From contig CALWKG010000009.1 of the NCBI GenBank assembly GCA_944381205.1, positions 1-34,200 of the forward strand: a DNA stretch of 34,200 bases, given 5' to 3'. Position numbers and translations under genes: made by a program. The DNA comes from an uncultured Clostridia bacterium. Lineage in GTDB: Bacteria; Bacillota; Clostridia; Christensenellales; UBA1242. Positions 1 to 6,216 of the stretch are shown here, in pieces. The notes beneath the pieces are model-generated. The model was not told where the DNA came from and made no database searches. It worked only from the letters and a program-made list of their open reading frames with translations. Within the stretch, counting starts at the first letter, position 1, and every line of letters begins with the position of its first letter.

Positions 1-846
1 ATCGGTATCCTTTAATACAAGGCTATTTTTTTTTTTTTTTATTAAACTTAAAAACAAATTTTTATATATCGTTTTGTACTTATTATAAAAATCTTTTACA
101 ATCTTTCTTATCTCTAAATCAAAATTAGTGGTTGAAAATACTATTTCGTTTTCACCATTTATATCAAGGATTATTTTATTTATAAACAAATTTGGTATTT
201 TATCTAGTAATTCTAATACTAATTCAAGATACATATTTTTGTTTTCAACTAATCTTTCAATACCACTTATTTTTAGTCTAAAAGTTTTAAAATTTATATC
301 AGTCTTTAAAAAAATTTTATCATTATTAAATTTTATCGTTCCCGTATTTTCGGCTAAATTTTTTGTAAAGACCACATTTTGAGAACTACTTTCAAACATA
401 ATTAGTTTACTAAAATTGTTAATTTTTAAACTTTTCACACCAAACATATTTTGATATTTTGCTACTGTGAAAATCGCCCCAATATTTCCAACACCGCTAT
501 CTAAAACATATAAAATGGTGGCGATAGCCCCTATTTCACCCGCCCCAAAAGAAGCATTTTTACAAAAGATAAAGTCGTCACCATAAATCATTTTTTGATT
601 TAAACTTAAAAAAATTTTTAAAAACGAACTTGCTCCTTCTACAAACACCGAGTCTATATTTGACGCAAGCATTATGTCCGTTTTTTTGCCATTAAAAATA
701 ACTATATTGCCAATATTATCTTTTTGATATTTTAAAGAGCGAGAAATAGCAAAAGATATGATGTAGTCAGTCACCTTTTGCACCCTATCTTCTTTTTTAA
801 AGGAGCATAAATCTTTTACAAAGTCTATAAACTTTTTTTGTGCCAT
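1..846 (-). CDS. PepD (M20C dipeptidase)-like protein without metal ligands, 3' end cut by window
   Basis: An open frame of 282 codons starts at the ATG at 846-844 and runs off the left edge without a stop, so the C-terminus is missing. A GGGTGAA-like ribosome binding site precedes the ATG. The order of short motifs follows the aminoacyl-histidine dipeptidase PepD: a GNIVI strand (46-50), the AHLD equivalent (61-65), the LGADNG equivalent (100-105), the TEE equivalent (127-131) and the NTDS equivalent (149-153). At each metal or catalytic position the residue is changed: His to Asn63, Asp to Gly103, Glu-Glu to Lys130-Tyr131, Asp to Glu152. I infer a PepD-fold protein that is not a peptidase. 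A run of 15 A residues in the coding strand (plus positions 26-40) encodes a lysine stretch and is a potential slippage site. The family call is from motif order only. Confidence 0.6.
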   Translation of the reverse strand, partial: MAQKKFIDFVKDLCSFKKEDRVQKVTDYIISFAISRSLKYQKDNIGNIVIFNGKKTDIMLASNIDSVFVEGASSFLKIFLSLNQKMIYGDDFIFCKNASFGAGEIGAIATILYVLDSGVGNIGAIFTVAKYQNMFGVKSLKINNFSKLIMFESSSQNVVFTKNLAENTGTIKFNNDKIFLKTDINFKTFRLKISGIERLVENKNMYLELVLELLDKIPNLFINKIILDINGENEIVFSTTNFDLEIRKIVKDFYNKYKTIYKNLFLSLIKKKKNSLVLKDTD

Positions 847-883
847 AAATTTCACCCGACGTCTATATACTACCTTTATTTTA

Positions 884-913
884 AACAAAAATACAAGTTT
901 TTGCAACTTGTAT
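884..913 (-). terminator. Second rho-independent terminator after rpmF
   Basis: A perfect 9-bp stem (891-899 with 905-913) with a 5-nt loop is followed on the minus strand by TTTTGTTT. It lies about 30 nt past the first rpmF terminator, so the yceD-rpmF transcript meets two terminators in tandem before the next gene. Confidence 0.7.
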
Positions 914-942
914 AGAATAAATTTTTACGTCCTTAAATAACG

Positions 943-974
943 AAAAAATGAGAAGTACTTATTAAATACTTCCC
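943..974 (-). terminator. Rho-independent terminator of yceD-rpmF
   Basis: On the minus strand an 8-bp stem with one G.U pair (950-957 with 967-974) and a 9-nt loop is followed by ATTTTTT. It begins about 30 nt after the rpmF stop codon. Confidence 0.75.
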
Positions 975-1005
975 AAAGGCTAAATAGACAGAATTTGCAA
1001 AAAAA

Positions 1006-1203
1006 TTACTTACTTTCTTTATCTTTGCTTTTTACTGCGATAACTTCCTTATTATCATAATAACCACATTCGCTACAAACAGTGTGTGGTCTAATCATAT
1101 TTTTGCAATGTGGGCACTCTACAAGTGTTGGAGCACTTGCCTTCCAATTTGCCTTCCTGCTATCACGTCTTGCCTTGCTAACCTTTCCCTTTGGTACTGC
1201 CAT
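1006..1203 (-). CDS. rpmF: 50S ribosomal protein L32
   Basis: A 65-residue bL32 protein of the large ribosomal subunit. It starts with the family signature MAVPKGKVSKARRDSRKA and carries four cysteines in two CxxC pairs (CPHC and CSEC) that form the zinc ribbon of the Cys+ type of L32. A GGGGGAATAGAG ribosome binding site precedes the ATG. It lies 34 nt behind yceD, the conserved yceD-rpmF pair of most bacteria, and is followed by two terminators, so the pair forms a closed transcription unit. Confidence 0.97.
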   Translation of the reverse strand: MAVPKGKVSKARRDSRKANWKASAPTLVECPHCKNMIRPHTVCSECGYYDNKEVIAVKSKDKESK

Positions 1204-1237
1204 TTTCTCTATTCCCCCATAAAAATTATCAAAAAAT

Positions 1238-1678
1238 TTAGTCTACCTTGCAATTACAACTTAAAAAATTTTTGTTTTTGCCACAAATAGGACATAACCC
1301 TTTGCAGTCTTCTTTGCAAACAATTTTTGAAGGTAAACTTAGTAGCAAGTTGTCTATAACCGCTTTATCAATACTAATGCCAGCCTGATTTATTATATAG
1401 TCTTCTTCACTATGAGAATTATAACTTTCTAAAAACTTTTCGTTAATATCAAACTGAAAATCACGTTCAAACTTCTCGCCACAACTATCGCATATGCATC
1501 TTAACTTACAACTTGCAACAGCAGATAGATATAAAACTTCGTTTTTATACTCAAACTCACCTTTAATAGTTACAGGAGATATGATATCCACCCTATCGTC
1601 ACTATTGATTTTAAGTTCAGCATCAAAACTATGTTTTACCCCTTCCTCCGCTTTCGCTTTCATTATATTTATCAACAT
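1238..1678 (-). CDS. yceD: YceD/DUF177 family protein, 23S rRNA accumulation factor
   Basis: A 146-residue DUF177 protein. Family members are encoded just upstream of rpmF and are needed for normal 23S rRNA accumulation in some bacteria and plastids. The conserved core CDSCGEKFERDF is visible, and the C-terminus has an extra cysteine cluster (CKEDCKGLCPICGKN...CNC) suggesting a bound zinc. The frame is open further upstream to a TTG at 1786, but I place the start at the ATG at 1678: homology begins there (MLINIMKAKAEEG), and a consensus promoter lies inside the longer frame, with the predicted transcript beginning about 3 nt before this ATG. There is no ribosome binding site, so the message is probably leaderless. 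Confidence 0.85.
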   Translation of the reverse strand: MLINIMKAKAEEGVKHSFDAELKINSDDRVDIISPVTIKGEFEYKNEVLYLSAVASCKLRCICDSCGEKFERDFQFDINEKFLESYNSHSEEDYIINQAGISIDKAVIDNLLLSLPSKIVCKEDCKGLCPICGKNKNFLSCNCKVD

Positions 1679-1687
1679 AGCAATAGT

Positions 1688-1716
1688 ATTATAGTTGTAT
1701 TGTTGTGTTTTGTCAA
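1688..1716 (-). promoter_or_regulatory. Consensus sigma-A promoter of yceD-rpmF
   Basis: TTGACA (1711-1716) and TATAAT (1688-1693) match the consensus exactly, with the optimal 17-bp spacer. The predicted transcription start is near 1681, about 3 nt before the yceD ATG. This decides the yceD start and implies a nearly leaderless mRNA. Confidence 0.85.
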
Positions 1717-1884
1717 TGCTTTTAAGACGATTTTTATTTATGTAAAAAATTAACTTATAATATTTACACTCACCTAGACCCGTCAATTACTAAAAATGAT
1801 ATGGTTAAATTATATAATAATTTATACCCGGATTTTTGACCCCAATTTTGACCCAATTTTTTAACGAAAAGTTAAGAAAAATAT

Positions 1885-1924
1885 AAAAAAAGACTATTTT
1901 AAGTAGGCTGGACTTAAAATAGTC
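1885..1924 (-). terminator. Terminator of the tRNA operon
   Basis: A perfect 13-bp stem (1892-1904 with 1912-1924) with a 7-nt loop is followed on the minus strand by seven T residues. It lies about 50 nt downstream of tRNA-Tyr, the last tRNA of the cluster. Confidence 0.9.
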
Positions 1925-1974
1925 AAAAATTGTTAAAAACCTTTAAATTAAAGAAAATTATAAAAATTTTTAAC

Positions 1975-2059
1975 TGGTGGGCAGGGATGGATTCGAACCA
2001 TCGAAGGCGAAGCCGACGGATTTACAGTCCGTTGCATTTGACCGCTCTGCAACCTACCC
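1975..2059 (-). tRNA. tRNA-Tyr(GTA)
   Basis: Cloverleaf on the minus strand with a 7-bp acceptor stem (GGGTAGG with CCTGCCC), discriminator A, encoded CCA, anticodon GTA, and the long variable arm expected of bacterial tRNA-Tyr. It is the last gene of the six-tRNA operon. Confidence 0.95.
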
Positions 2060-2123
2060 GAAATATCACAGTAGCACGGTGGAACAATACTCGCGTATTG
2101 CATTGGGTGGATGCTACTGTGAT
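2060..2123 (-). other. Structured spacer between tRNA-Thr and tRNA-Tyr
   Basis: This 64-nt spacer is largely one structure. A perfect 12-bp stem (2065-2076 with 2112-2123) encloses a 6-bp hairpin (2085-2090 with 2095-2100) capped, on the transcribed strand, by the GNRA tetraloop GCGA. Two UCCACC segments remain single-stranded. It could guide tRNA processing, or be a REP-like repeat that inserted here. No function is assigned. Confidence 0.55.
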
Positions 2124-2198
2124 TGGAGCTAGTGGTCGGAATCGAACCAACAACCGGCTGATTACAAATCAGCTGCTCTACCATTGAGCCACACTAGC
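2124..2198 (-). tRNA. tRNA-Thr(TGT)
   Basis: Minus-strand cloverleaf with acceptor stem GCTAGTG/CACTAGC, discriminator T, encoded CCA and anticodon TGT. Confidence 0.95.
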
Positions 2199-2218
2199 AT
2201 ACAAAAAAATTTATCCCT

Positions 2219-2294
2219 TGGTGCCTTGGGGCGGAATCGAACCACCGACACGGGGATTTTCAGTCCCCTGCTCTACCGACTGAGCTACCAAGGC
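2219..2294 (-). tRNA. tRNA-Phe(GAA)
   Basis: Minus-strand cloverleaf with acceptor stem GCCTTGG/CCAAGGC, discriminator A, encoded CCA and anticodon GAA in a GC-rich stem. Confidence 0.96.
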
Positions 2295-2322
2295 ATAAGG
2301 GTGCTACGATTTTAAATCGTAA

Positions 2323-2399
2323 TGGCGACTTGGAAGAGACTCGAACTCTCGACCTCCGCCGTGACAGGGCGGCGTTCTAACCAACTGAACTACCAAGCC
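2323..2399 (-). tRNA. tRNA-Asp(GTC)
   Basis: Minus-strand cloverleaf with anticodon GTC, discriminator G (the expected Asp identity base) and encoded CCA. The acceptor stem contains one G.U pair. The 3' spacer (2295-2322) contains a small ACGATTT/AAATCGT palindrome. Confidence 0.96.
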
Positions 2400-2439
2400 A
2401 TAATACTCAAAATGCTTTTTGCTAAATGCTTAAACACTT

Positions 2440-2516
2440 TGGTGGGCCTTCAGGGACTTGAACCCCGGACCGACCGGTTATGAGCCGGTTGCTCTAACCA
2501 ACTGAGCTAAAGGCCC
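2440..2516 (-). tRNA. tRNA with CAT anticodon (elongator Met or Ile2)
   Basis: Minus-strand cloverleaf with acceptor stem GGGCCTT/AAGGCCC, discriminator A, encoded CCA and anticodon CAT. It is not the initiator: base pair 1-72 is formed and the anticodon stem lacks the three consecutive G-C pairs. Whether C34 is modified to lysidine (Ile2) or the tRNA is elongator Met cannot be settled by eye. Confidence 0.93.
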
Positions 2517-2527
2517 TAAGCATTTAG

Positions 2528-2603
2528 TGGTCGGGGTGGAGAGACTCGAACTCCCGGCCCCATGGTCCCAAACCACGTGCGCTACCAACTGCGCTACACC
2601 CCG
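2528..2603 (-). tRNA. tRNA-Pro(TGG)
   Basis: Minus-strand cloverleaf with acceptor stem CGGGGTG/CACCCCG, discriminator A, encoded CCA and anticodon TGG. It is the first tRNA of the operon, about 12 nt after the predicted transcription start. Confidence 0.96.
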
Positions 2604-2621
2604 TAATCTAAATGCTCTTCA

Positions 2622-2650
2622 ATATTACAATATAAAAAACAATATGTCAA
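2622..2650 (-). promoter_or_regulatory. Sigma-A promoter of the tRNA operon
   Basis: TTGACA (2645-2650), a 17-bp spacer and TAATAT (2622-2627). The predicted start, near 2615, lies about 12 nt before tRNA-Pro, so the six tRNAs form one unit ending at the terminator at 1885-1924. The remaining intergenic stretch to 2846 is AT-rich; it holds a weak 9-bp inverted repeat (near 2761-2806) that may terminate the next gene, and nothing else I can recognise. Confidence 0.8.
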
Positions 2651-2846
2651 CAAGTTTTTAAAATTTTTTTGAAATAATGCAAACGATTTTCAGTATTTTT
2701 TTGAAAAAGTTTAATTAATTATCTTAGTGTTTTAATATTATTCATAAAAATAATACCATAATTTCCTATATGTTTAAACCTATTAAACTCAAACTAGATA
2801 GGAATTAAATCTGGTCTTTATCCTTTAAAAACGGTATAACTTACTC

Positions 2847-3563
2847 TCATTGCCAATCGTCATATTGTCTACCAATATCAATTTCTTCAACTAGATTGGT
2901 GCTATTACCTTTGTTTATCTCAACTACGTCTTCTTCTACTTCTCTTTTATTATTTTCTTCATTTTTAGCCCAAAACATATCAAAAACAGTATCTCTTCTA
3001 CTATTATATAACTTCTCCTCATTTATTTTTTTAAACATAAGTTCTGCCCTTTCTTGCTTACTTAGTTTGTCTTTAAAGTTTGGATTAAGGTAAAACTCCC
3101 CACTATCTCTATCATACATTCCAACTATAAATCTTGTATCTAATATAGGTAAAGTTTTATTTTTGTCATTATTTACAAAAAATGCCGCATATCTTATTTC
3201 TGTGGCTCCTTGAATAATAAAATCTCGGGGCAACTTCAAAACAAAATTAGAATTACTATCGTTGTGACTATGTTCCTTTAATTTTTTTTCGAGTAAAAAT
3301 TCTTTTTTTGTACACTCATCAGCCCTTATTGGGCTCGCATAAGCAGCAGTATACGACAAATCTCCCTCTTGTTTGCATTGTAATCCTTCATTAAAAATAT
3401 TTTCCATCAATTTTCTAGTTGTTCCGTGAATCATAACTTCAAACTGAGTATCATAATTATCCTTTGACTTGTCTAACAAAACATCAGGATTTTCACTTAC
3501 AAAATCATTTAACGAATTATATTTTTTTATTTCTAATTTTTTATTTTTTTCTTCTTTATCCAT
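2847..3563 (-). CDS. Hypothetical protein, possible ADP-ribosyltransferase-like fold
   Basis: A 238-residue soluble, highly charged protein with no signal peptide. I do not recognise the family with certainty. The stretch IHGTTRKLMENIFNEGL followed by DLSYTAAY resembles the start of PARP/KptA-type ADP-ribosyltransferase folds (HGT on the first strand, 'GL' helix, then a Tyr), and VLKLPRDFI and FIVGMYD fit later strands. No clear catalytic Glu is seen. The C-terminal 50 residues are acidic and probably disordered. An ATG 12 nt upstream (3575) is in frame, but only the ATG at 3563 has a GGGTGG ribosome binding site. The gene has its own consensus promoter and faces away from spoIIAA. Confidence 0.6.
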   Translation of the reverse strand: MDKEEKNKKLEIKKYNSLNDFVSENPDVLLDKSKDNYDTQFEVMIHGTTRKLMENIFNEGLQCKQEGDLSYTAAYASPIRADECTKKEFLLEKKLKEHSHNDSNSNFVLKLPRDFIIQGATEIRYAAFFVNNDKNKTLPILDTRFIVGMYDRDSGEFYLNPNFKDKLSKQERAELMFKKINEEKLYNSRRDTVFDMFWAKNEENNKREVEEDVVEINKGNSTNLVEEIDIGRQYDDWQ

Positions 3564-3588
3564 ACAACCACCCATATTTACTATTTTG

Positions 3589-3617
3589 ATTTTAACATAA
3601 AAATAAGTTTATGTCAA
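3589..3617 (-). promoter_or_regulatory. Sigma-A promoter of the 2847-3563 gene
   Basis: TTGACA (3612-3617), a 17-bp spacer and TAAAAT (3589-3594). The predicted start near 3582 gives an untranslated leader of about 18 nt to the ATG at 3563, which contains the GGGTGG site. Confidence 0.75.
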
Positions 3618-3763
3618 AGTCAGCAAAAGAATTTTACATCGACCTAATTTACAAAAATAATCTTATACGTCAAACACATTGCTACAAAAATAGACATTTA
3701 TCAACAAAAGTTACTGACGAAACCAATTTTTCCTACCCTAAAATGATAAAAAAGGAGGAGAAA

Positions 3764-4072
3764 ATGGATATTAAATACCGCAACTACAACAACGTACTAT
3801 ATGTAATGCTTATTGGAGAATTAGACGAGCATACTGCCAAGTATACGAGCAAGACATTGGACGACATATTTATGACTACCATTTCTAAACAAATAATAAT
3901 AGACCTATCAGAGTTAAAATTTATGGATTCTACTGGTATAGGGGTACTAATAGGCAGGTACAAAAAAATGAAGAGTAAAGGTGTGAGTATTTTTATTTCT
4001 AACCCGTCATATCACGCCGAAAAAATATTCAAATTAACAGGATTATACGATATTATGCCAAAAATATCATAA
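3764..4072 (+). CDS. spoIIAA: Anti-sigma F factor antagonist SpoIIAA
   Basis: A 102-residue STAS-domain protein. SpoIIAA frees sigma F in the forespore by binding the anti-sigma factor SpoIIAB; it is switched off when SpoIIAB phosphorylates a serine, here the Ser in the conserved MDSTGIG turn. The frame is open upstream to 3611, but homology begins at MDIKYRNY, and AAAGGAGGAG stands just before this ATG, so 3764 is the start. It is the first gene of spoIIAA-spoIIAB-sigF. I found no convincing sigma-H promoter in 3618-3763. Confidence 0.93.
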   Translation: MDIKYRNYNNVLYVMLIGELDEHTAKYTSKTLDDIFMTTISKQIIIDLSELKFMDSTGIGVLIGRYKKMKSKGVSIFISNPSYHAEKIFKLTGLYDIMPKIS

Positions 4073-4091
4073 AAATAAGGAGTAAAAGACA

Positions 4092-4547
4092 ATGAAAGAA
4101 ATAAATCAAATGGAACTTAAATTTAAAGCCTTATCTGAAAATGAAAGTTTTGCCAGAGCAACCGTAGCGGGATTTTGTCTTAGTTTAAACCCTACTATTG
4201 ACGAGATTACCGATATAAAAACAGCAGTTTCAGAGGCAGTTACAAATTGTGTGGTTCACGCATACAAAAATCAGACTCCCGGAATGATTTCTATTAAAAC
4301 TACCTTGTTTGACACAAGTGTAAAAATTGAAATTTCGGACAACGGGATTGGGATATCTAATATTGACAAAGCACGTGAGCCGTTTTTTACCACCTGTCCT
4401 AATAGCGACAGGAGTGGAATGGGATTTACTGTAATGGAGAGTTTTATGGACTCTCTTAATGTAGAAAATCTAAAATGCGGTGGGTTAAAAGTTACTATGA
4501 TAAAAACTTTTGAACAAAAGGAAAATAAACTTAAAAAACTAGGTTAA
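4092..4547 (+). CDS. spoIIAB: Anti-sigma F factor / serine kinase SpoIIAB
   Basis: A 151-residue GHKL-fold serine protein kinase that holds sigma F inactive and phosphorylates SpoIIAA. The N box is visible as EAVTNCVVHAY, the G1 box as EISDNGIGI, and the G2 box as DRSGMGFTVMES; these bind ATP/Mg2+. Length is normal for the family (about 145). AAGGAGTAAAAGACA precedes the ATG. It lies 19 nt after spoIIAA and 14 nt before sigF, the canonical partner-switch order. Confidence 0.95.
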   Translation: MKEINQMELKFKALSENESFARATVAGFCLSLNPTIDEITDIKTAVSEAVTNCVVHAYKNQTPGMISIKTTLFDTSVKIEISDNGIGISNIDKAREPFFTTCPNSDRSGMGFTVMESFMDSLNVENLKCGGLKVTMIKTFEQKENKLKKLG

Positions 4548-4561
4548 GCGGGGGTACAAAA

Positions 4562-5290
4562 TTGCTTTTAGAACAAGAAACATTATCTCTTATACAAAGG
4601 GCAAAAAATGGTGATTCTGATGCAAAAGATTTACTTATCTTAAATAACTCCCCACTTGTAAAAAGCATAGTAAAAAGATATAAAAATAAGGGTGTAGAAT
4701 ATGACGACCTATACCAACTAGGCTGTGTAGGATTTGTAAAGGCAATAAATAATTTTGACGAAAGTTATAACGTAAAATTTTCTACCTATGCAGTACCTAT
4801 GATAGCGGGAGAAATAAAGCGATTTTTACGTGATGATGGCAGTATTAAGGTATCCAGAAGTATTAAAAATCAGTATTATCTAATACAAAAATTCATTGAT
4901 GACTACCACTCAAAAAACAACTGTTATCCAGACTACAAACAAATAGCAAATCAATTTAAAATAGACGAGGCGGAACTTATGTTTATTATAGAATCGTCGA
5001 AAATGCCAGTATCTATTTATGATAGTTTAGATAGAGAAAAGTCATCAGCAACTTCTGTAATAGATAAAATACCTGACCCACATAATACAGAAAACGAATT
5101 TGTTAATAAAATGCTAATAAAAGATTTGGTAAATAGTTTAGATAGTAAGGATAAAAAACTCATCATTTTAAGATTTTTTAAAGATAAAACTCAAAGCGAA
5201 GTCGCAAAATTACTAAACGTATCACAAGTTCAAGTAAGCAGACTAGAAACAAAAATTTTAAACAAACTAAAAAACAAGTTAAAGGAATAA
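4562..5290 (+). CDS. sigF: RNA polymerase sigma-F factor
   Basis: A 242-residue sigma-70 family factor, first of the forespore-specific sigma factors. Region 2 is clear (YDDLYQLGCVGFVKAINNFD, then KFSTYAVPMIAGEIKRFLRDDG), followed by region 3 and a region 4 helix-turn-helix (SEVAKLLNVSQVQVSRLE). The start is a TTG preceded by GCGGGGGT; no ATG is available near the conserved N-terminus. Its place behind spoIIAA and spoIIAB distinguishes it from SigG. No spoVA genes follow. A complete operon suggests that the organism can sporulate or recently could. Confidence 0.94.
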   Translation: MLLEQETLSLIQRAKNGDSDAKDLLILNNSPLVKSIVKRYKNKGVEYDDLYQLGCVGFVKAINNFDESYNVKFSTYAVPMIAGEIKRFLRDDGSIKVSRSIKNQYYLIQKFIDDYHSKNNCYPDYKQIANQFKIDEAELMFIIESSKMPVSIYDSLDREKSSATSVIDKIPDPHNTENEFVNKMLIKDLVNSLDSKDKKLIILRFFKDKTQSEVAKLLNVSQVQVSRLETKILNKLKNKLKE

Positions 5291-5346
5291 ATTTTTATTT
5301 ACAAAATACATTCAAATTTAATAAGAACTTAGTCCATAAAATCAAC

Positions 5347-5379
5347 AAAAAAAGAGGCTTTAAACATCAACCCCTTTTT
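5347..5379. terminator. Bidirectional terminator between sigF and the 5453-6157 gene
   Basis: AAAAAGAGG (5347-5355 region) pairs with CCCCTTTTT (5371-5379) with one mismatch, in the convergent gap. T runs follow the stem on both strands, better on the minus strand. Confidence 0.55.
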
Positions 5380-5452
5380 ATATCTTTATTAATTAAAAAT
5401 TTAATCCTGCATAATTTGGCTACTATTCCCTTTTTTAATCGATTATAAAAGC

Positions 5453-6157
5453 CTACAAAACCTTCTCATTTTCTTTATTAAAAACCTTATTGCAAGTTTC
5501 GAAATAGGCAGGTTTGCATTTTTCCTTTTCAAGCGAAGCCATATCTTTTACAGTTAATCCTTTACCAAAAATTCTATTTTTAGCAAAATTTGACATGTCA
5601 AATCCCCTTAAATAACCAACGTACTCTTTTGTTGTGTTCCAAGACTTTACCTCAAATAAATTTGGGTCGTAATTTGATATCACGTTGCCATTTTGTGGGT
5701 CAACTAAAACCCACTCATTGTCATAGAAACATTCACAAAAAGTTTTTGTCAAAATCTCAGTATCTTTTTGCCCATTGACCTTGGCTTTTAAATCATTTCT
5801 TTCCATAGCATATAAACAAGTTGTAGGAATTCTAAGTTGTCTTGCAATAGACGCAAAAATAAGAGCATAGTCATTTTGGTCTATAACTTTGCCACTGTTA
5901 TAAATTTCTTCCGCCGTTCTAGAATAACGTTTTGCGTTATTTTTATTCTCTTCTATTTTATTATTAATTTCTGAATTTATCAAGGTAAAAAGTGCTGTTA
6001 ATTCATCATTTCTTCCATTTATGACAGCAGAATTTTCACTTATGATATCCCTTATAGAATCTTCTACTTGTTCAGTATCACTAGAAAAAGGTTTGGTGTA
6101 TTTTCCACCCCTTAAATATGTATATGTATCTTCATCGAATCCTAATTTTTTTATCAT
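5453..6157 (-). CDS. Transglutaminase-like protein lacking catalytic Cys and His
   Basis: A 234-residue soluble protein. Residues 80-155 follow the transglutaminase/protease core: GKVIDQNDYALIFASIARQL, then RIPTT, then KTFCECFY and EWVLVDP. In active members the first motif has the catalytic Cys two to three residues before the DYA (here Asp93-Gln94), and the second has the catalytic His (here Lys138 or Thr139); only Asp153 remains. I infer a non-catalytic member, perhaps a binding protein. No signal peptide is visible. AAGGAGC precedes the ATG. It stands alone, with its own promoter and overlapping palindromes upstream. Confidence 0.6.
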   Translation of the reverse strand: MIKKLGFDEDTYTYLRGGKYTKPFSSDTEQVEDSIRDIISENSAVINGRNDELTALFTLINSEINNKIEENKNNAKRYSRTAEEIYNSGKVIDQNDYALIFASIARQLRIPTTCLYAMERNDLKAKVNGQKDTEILTKTFCECFYDNEWVLVDPQNGNVISNYDPNLFEVKSWNTTKEYVGYLRGFDMSNFAKNRIFGKGLTVKDMASLEKEKCKPAYFETCNKVFNKENEKVL

Positions 6158-6182
6158 TTTTATTGCTCCTTATTTAACATCT

Positions 6183-6216
6183 TTGTGATTATATCACAAG
6201 TATCATTACTTGTATA
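6183..6216 (-). promoter_or_regulatory. Promoter with overlapping palindromic operators upstream of the transglutaminase-like gene
   Basis: TATAAT (6188-6193) with a weak TATACA (6211-6216) at 17 bp forms a minus-strand promoter. Two perfect 7-bp inverted repeats overlap it: TTGTGAT/ATCACAA (6183-6199) and ACAAGTA/TACTTGT (6196-6213). They cover the -10 element and the spacer, the usual place for a repressor operator. Confidence 0.5.

Larger units (their letters stand above)
2422..2616 (-). repeat. Alternating complementary 9-11-mers bracketing tRNA-Met/Ile2 and tRNA-Pro
   Basis: CTAAATGCT occurs on the plus strand at 2422-2430 and 2608-2616, and its complement AGCATTTAG at 2519-2527. The inner pair extends to a perfect 11-bp stem (2422-2432 with 2517-2527) that closes directly on the 5' end of the CAT tRNA. 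The outer pair (2519-2527 with 2608-2616) closes around tRNA-Pro. The middle copy can pair with either side, so the two stems are mutually exclusive in the precursor RNA. A role in processing is inference. Confidence 0.6.

Noticed and set aside
1679..1786. Longer YceD starting at TTG 1786
   Set aside because: The extension shows no resemblance to the family and contains a perfect promoter whose transcript begins at about 1681.
3611..3763. 51-residue N-terminal extension of SpoIIAA
   Set aside because: SpoIIAA homology and AGGAGG both fix the start at 3764.
6185..6199. CRP-type site TGTGA-TCACA
   Set aside because: The half-sites match, but the gap is 5 rather than 6 bases and CRP sites are not expected in this group; kept only as an anonymous palindrome.
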